Assembly (NCBI GenBank): GCA_963677415.2
Contig: CAXXFJ010000033.1
Span: 31,714 to 95,713 of the forward strand
DNA length: 64,000 nucleotides
Direction of reading: 5' to 3'
Source: JAQUTK01 sp963677415
GTDB taxonomy: Bacteria; Bacteroidota; Bacteroidia; Bacteroidales; JAQUTK01
The notes below the pieces were generated by a model. That model ran no database searches and was not told the origin of the DNA. It saw only the letters and a program-made list of their open reading frames with translations. The position numbers were made by a program, and so were the translations under genes. Positions 61,457 through 64,000 of this stretch are shown piece after piece. The number at the start of each line of letters is the position of its first letter. Within the stretch, counting starts at the first letter, position 1.

Positions 61457-63553
61457 TTAACTAATAAAGCCCCACTCAATTTTATCTCTCGAAAGGCGTT
61501 TTAGCTGCCATGCAAGAATTTCGTTTTGAGGAGAAGTGAGATCTGGATCCTGCTCAATTATAGCGATAGCCTTGTTACGCACATACTCCAAGAGTTCACT
61601 GTCACGTGTAAGACTGGCTACTTTCAGATCGAAAGCTACACCGCTTTGCTGTGTTCCTTCCATATCGCCGGGTCCACGTAACTTCAGATCTGCTTCAGCA
61701 ATCTCGAATCCATCATTGGTTCGTGTCATCAGGTCGATACGCTGCCTGGTTGTTTCTGAGAGTCTGAAAGATGTGAGCAGGATGCAGAAAGATTGATCTG
61801 CTCCACGGCCAACTCGTCCCCTTAGCTGATGGAGCTGTGCCAAACCGAATCGCTCTGCACTTTCGATGATCATCACTGAGGCGTTGGGCACGTTGACTCC
61901 AACTTCGATGACTGTGGTTGCCACCATGATATTCGCCTTCCCTGAGATAAACTCCTGCATGGCCGCATCTTTCTCCACATTTTTCATTTTTCCGTGTACC
62001 ATACAGACCTTGAATTCTGGGAATACTTCCCGTATGTGGTCGTAGCCTTCTTCCAGATTCTTATAGTCCATTTTTTCACTCTCTTTGATCAGAGGATAAA
62101 CAATATATACCTGTCTTCCCGACTGTATTTGTTTTCTTACTGATGCATAGAGAGAGGCTCTTTGATTGTCGTAATGATGCTGTGTCTGGATTGGTTTGCG
62201 TCCAGGAGGAAGTTCATCTATGACGGATACTTCCAAGTCACCGTATAAGGTCATTGCCAAAGTGCGTGGGATAGGAGTGGCCGTCATTACAAGTATATGA
62301 GGAGGACAATTATTCTTTAACCAAAGTTTGCTCCGTTGTTCCACACCGAAGCGGTGCTGTTCGTCAATGACTACCAGTCCGAGGTTGTGAAATACGACCG
62401 GATCTTCGATCAAGGCATGTGTACCTATCAAGATATGAATCTCTCCTTCGCATAGATCCTTGAGCAGTTTCACCCGCTTGCTGCTTCGCACCGAGCCGGT
62501 CAGTAGCTCAACCCGTATCCCCAGTCCTTTAATCATGCTGGATATTGTTTCCAAATGCTGATTGGCAAGAATCTCTGTCGGTGCCATGATACAACCTTGG
62601 AAACCATTGTCTACAGCCATCAGCATACTCATCAGAGCGACCATCGTTTTACCACTGCCCACATCACCCTGTAGCAGTCGGTTCATTTGTTTGCCTGTTA
62701 TAACATCCGCTCTGATCTCACGCACCACTCGTTTTTGAGCTTCTGTTAGAGAGAATGGAAGATTATCGGAATAGAAACGGTTGAACACGTCTCCAATCAC
62801 AGGAAAGAGGAATCCTTTCACTGTTCTACGACGATTGTAGGTATAACGAACGATCTGAAGCTGGATATAGAAAAGTTCCTCGTATTTGATCCGGTACTCA
62901 GCTTTACGCAGTTGTTCCGGATTTTGTGGGAAGTGCATGGATCGAATGGCCTCATCTGCACTCATCATCTTTTCTTCGCGGATCAGCCAGAAAGGAAGGG
63001 TTTCTCTGAGATGTTCGGTATAAGTTTGCAACAACGAAAATACAGCATTCTGAATGAAACGGGAGTTCAGATAACTGCGTTTCATCTTTTCAGTAGTATT
63101 GTAGTATGGCTGCAAACCTTGCATGGCCAGTAATTCAGGATTGTAGTTGTCAATCTCCGGGTGAACGATACTAAAGTTATTTGCGAAGAGTGAGGGTCTT
63201 CCGAATACCAGGTATTCTGTGTTCAGCTTGTATGCGGTGCGAATGTAGTGAATCTTTTGAAACCAGACTAATTCAATGAAGCCGGTGTCATCGGTGAAGT
63301 TGGCAGTCAGTCTTTTGCTCCGTCCTTCTCCTTGTTCGGCAAAAGAGACGATCTTTCCCTTGATCTGGATAAAAGGCATGTTTCCATTCATCTCATGAAT
63401 ATAGTAGATCCGGCTACGGTCCACGTGTTTGTAGGGGAAATAGGAGAGCAGTTGTTCGGCAGTATATACGTCCAACTCTTTCTTTATTATTTCCGCACGT
63501 TTCGGGCCAATCCCCGATACATACATTATATCCAGTCTGGAGAGATCTGCCAT
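61457..63553 (-). CDS. recG: ATP-dependent DNA helicase RecG
   Basis: 698 residues, the normal length. An N-terminal OB-fold wedge region (ADLSRLDIMYVSGIGPKRAE, PFIQIKGKIVSFAEQ) is followed by helicase motif I GDVGSGKTMVAL, motif Ia MAPTEILANQH, motif II VIDEQHRFGVEQR, motif III MTATPIPRTL, motif V MVATTVIEVGVNVPNA and motif VI QLRGRVGRG. It remodels stalled forks and Holliday junctions. Its ATG overlaps the ispD stop codon by one base (TAATG), a translational coupling commonly seen for these two genes in the phylum. Confidence 0.97.
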   Translation of the reverse strand: MADLSRLDIMYVSGIGPKRAEIIKKELDVYTAEQLLSYFPYKHVDRSRIYYIHEMNGNMPFIQIKGKIVSFAEQGEGRSKRLTANFTDDTGFIELVWFQKIHYIRTAYKLNTEYLVFGRPSLFANNFSIVHPEIDNYNPELLAMQGLQPYYNTTEKMKRSYLNSRFIQNAVFSLLQTYTEHLRETLPFWLIREEKMMSADEAIRSMHFPQNPEQLRKAEYRIKYEELFYIQLQIVRYTYNRRRTVKGFLFPVIGDVFNRFYSDNLPFSLTEAQKRVVREIRADVITGKQMNRLLQGDVGSGKTMVALMSMLMAVDNGFQGCIMAPTEILANQHLETISSMIKGLGIRVELLTGSVRSSKRVKLLKDLCEGEIHILIGTHALIEDPVVFHNLGLVVIDEQHRFGVEQRSKLWLKNNCPPHILVMTATPIPRTLAMTLYGDLEVSVIDELPPGRKPIQTQHHYDNQRASLYASVRKQIQSGRQVYIVYPLIKESEKMDYKNLEEGYDHIREVFPEFKVCMVHGKMKNVEKDAAMQEFISGKANIMVATTVIEVGVNVPNASVMIIESAERFGLAQLHQLRGRVGRGADQSFCILLTSFRLSETTRQRIDLMTRTNDGFEIAEADLKLRGPGDMEGTQQSGVAFDLKVASLTRDSELLEYVRNKAIAIIEQDPDLTSPQNEILAWQLKRLSRDKIEWGFIS

Positions 63554-64000
63554 TATTGTCCTTTCTGTAAAAGAGCCTCACCGACCATCATGTCCAGTGG
63601 AGTTGTCAATTTAATATTTTCCAGGTTACCTTCCACCAGAGTTACTTTAATATCACAACTTTCAACAACGGAAGCATCATCCGTATATTCTTCGCGGTAA
63701 AGCTGGTTATAAGCCCGCATCAACAGATCATTCAGAAAGACCTGTGGTGTCTGTACCATTTTGAAGGAGTTACGGTTAACGCTGCGGCTGCCATTGGGGA
63801 GCACTTCACGTATAGATTCCTGTATATCAACTACCGGAATCACTGCTCCGGTCATTTCGGCAGTTTTGTAGCAACGATCGATCACTTCAGTCGAGACAAA
63901 CGGTCGCACCCCATCATGTATTCCAACCAATCCTGTTTCACGGATGATAGCCAGCCCATTCTTTACAGACTGAAAGCGTGTGTTACCTCCGTTAACTGTC
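63553..64000 (-). CDS. ispD: 2-C-methyl-D-erythritol 4-phosphate cytidylyltransferase IspD, 5' part outside window
   Basis: The C-terminal 148 residues are visible; the frame stays open to the window edge (TVNGGNTRFQSVKNGLAIIR ...), so the start lies beyond base 64000. IspD motifs: GGNTRFQSVKNGL, GIHDGVRPFVS, VNRNSFKMVQTPQVFLNDLL, DDASVVE and LVEGNLENIKLTTPLDM. It makes CDP-ME in the non-mevalonate isoprenoid pathway. Confidence 0.94.
   Translation of the reverse strand, partial: TVNGGNTRFQSVKNGLAIIRETGLVGIHDGVRPFVSTEVIDRCYKTAEMTGAVIPVVDIQESIREVLPNGSRSVNRNSFKMVQTPQVFLNDLLMRAYNQLYREEYTDDASVVESCDIKVTLVEGNLENIKLTTPLDMMVGEALLQKGQ

Overview
The window looks like chromosome of a plant-polysaccharide-degrading Bacteroidales bacterium (Bacteroides/Dysgonomonas-like). 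The evidence is the AT-rich DNA, Bacteroidetes promoter motifs (TTTG ... TAnnTTTG), weak ribosome-binding sites, almost every enzyme carrying a signal peptide, and two secreted proteins ending in type IX-like C-terminal sorting domains. The species cannot be named from sequence alone.

Layout. 1-11.9 kb is a hemicellulose (mainly xylan) locus: a GH106-like enzyme (cut by the window edge), GH43-CBM6, GH8 exo-oligoxylanase, a two-domain CE1 esterase broken by a frameshift, a second CE1 esterase and a third alpha/beta hydrolase. 12-16.5 kb holds a broken secreted protein, a GH2 beta-galactosidase and a ferredoxin-nitroreductase. 16.6-19.9 kb holds an AAA/DUF4143 ATPase and a hipBA toxin-antitoxin pair, near two copies of a short repeat array. 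19.9-21.8 kb is a GH10 xylanase. 21.8-28.7 kb is a plastic zone: 22-bp-period repeats, a 217-bp direct repeat, RhuM and BRO-type gene fragments, a beta-helix surface protein, two unknown genes, and an IS4-family insertion with a 9-bp target duplication. 28.7-34.9 kb returns to carbohydrate enzymes: a broken probable TIM-barrel hydrolase, two GH43 and an accessory lipoprotein. 35.3-39.4 kb is an operon of an ECF sigma factor, two membrane proteins and a GH2 protein whose acid/base glutamate is glutamine. 39.5 kb is a Nim-like flavin-binding protein.

40.2-55.8 kb is the most unusual part: one tightly packed run of 13 same-strand genes starting with an IclR regulator and closed by a strong hairpin. 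It combines a convincing LsrF (AI-2 catabolic thiolase, catalytic Lys203 conserved) and a DhaK/DhaL kinase with exported c-type cytochrome proteins, beta-propellers, two exported cupin-like proteins (one frameshifted), a VOC protein, a chorismatase/Rid-like protein, a hydrazine-synthase-alpha-like protein pair carrying SUMF1 and NPCBM-like domains, and a GH116 glycosidase. I infer a periplasmic glycoside oxidation/hydrolysis system feeding a cytoplasmic kinase-thiolase route; the substrate is unknown.

55.9-64 kb is ordinary housekeeping DNA: tRNA-Lys, a TonB-dependent receptor, folK, a RidA-family gene, a DUF5686 outer-membrane protein, recG and the 3' part of ispD. Five genes are interrupted by small frameshifts; at least one (a GATG duplication) does not look like a homopolymer sequencing error.
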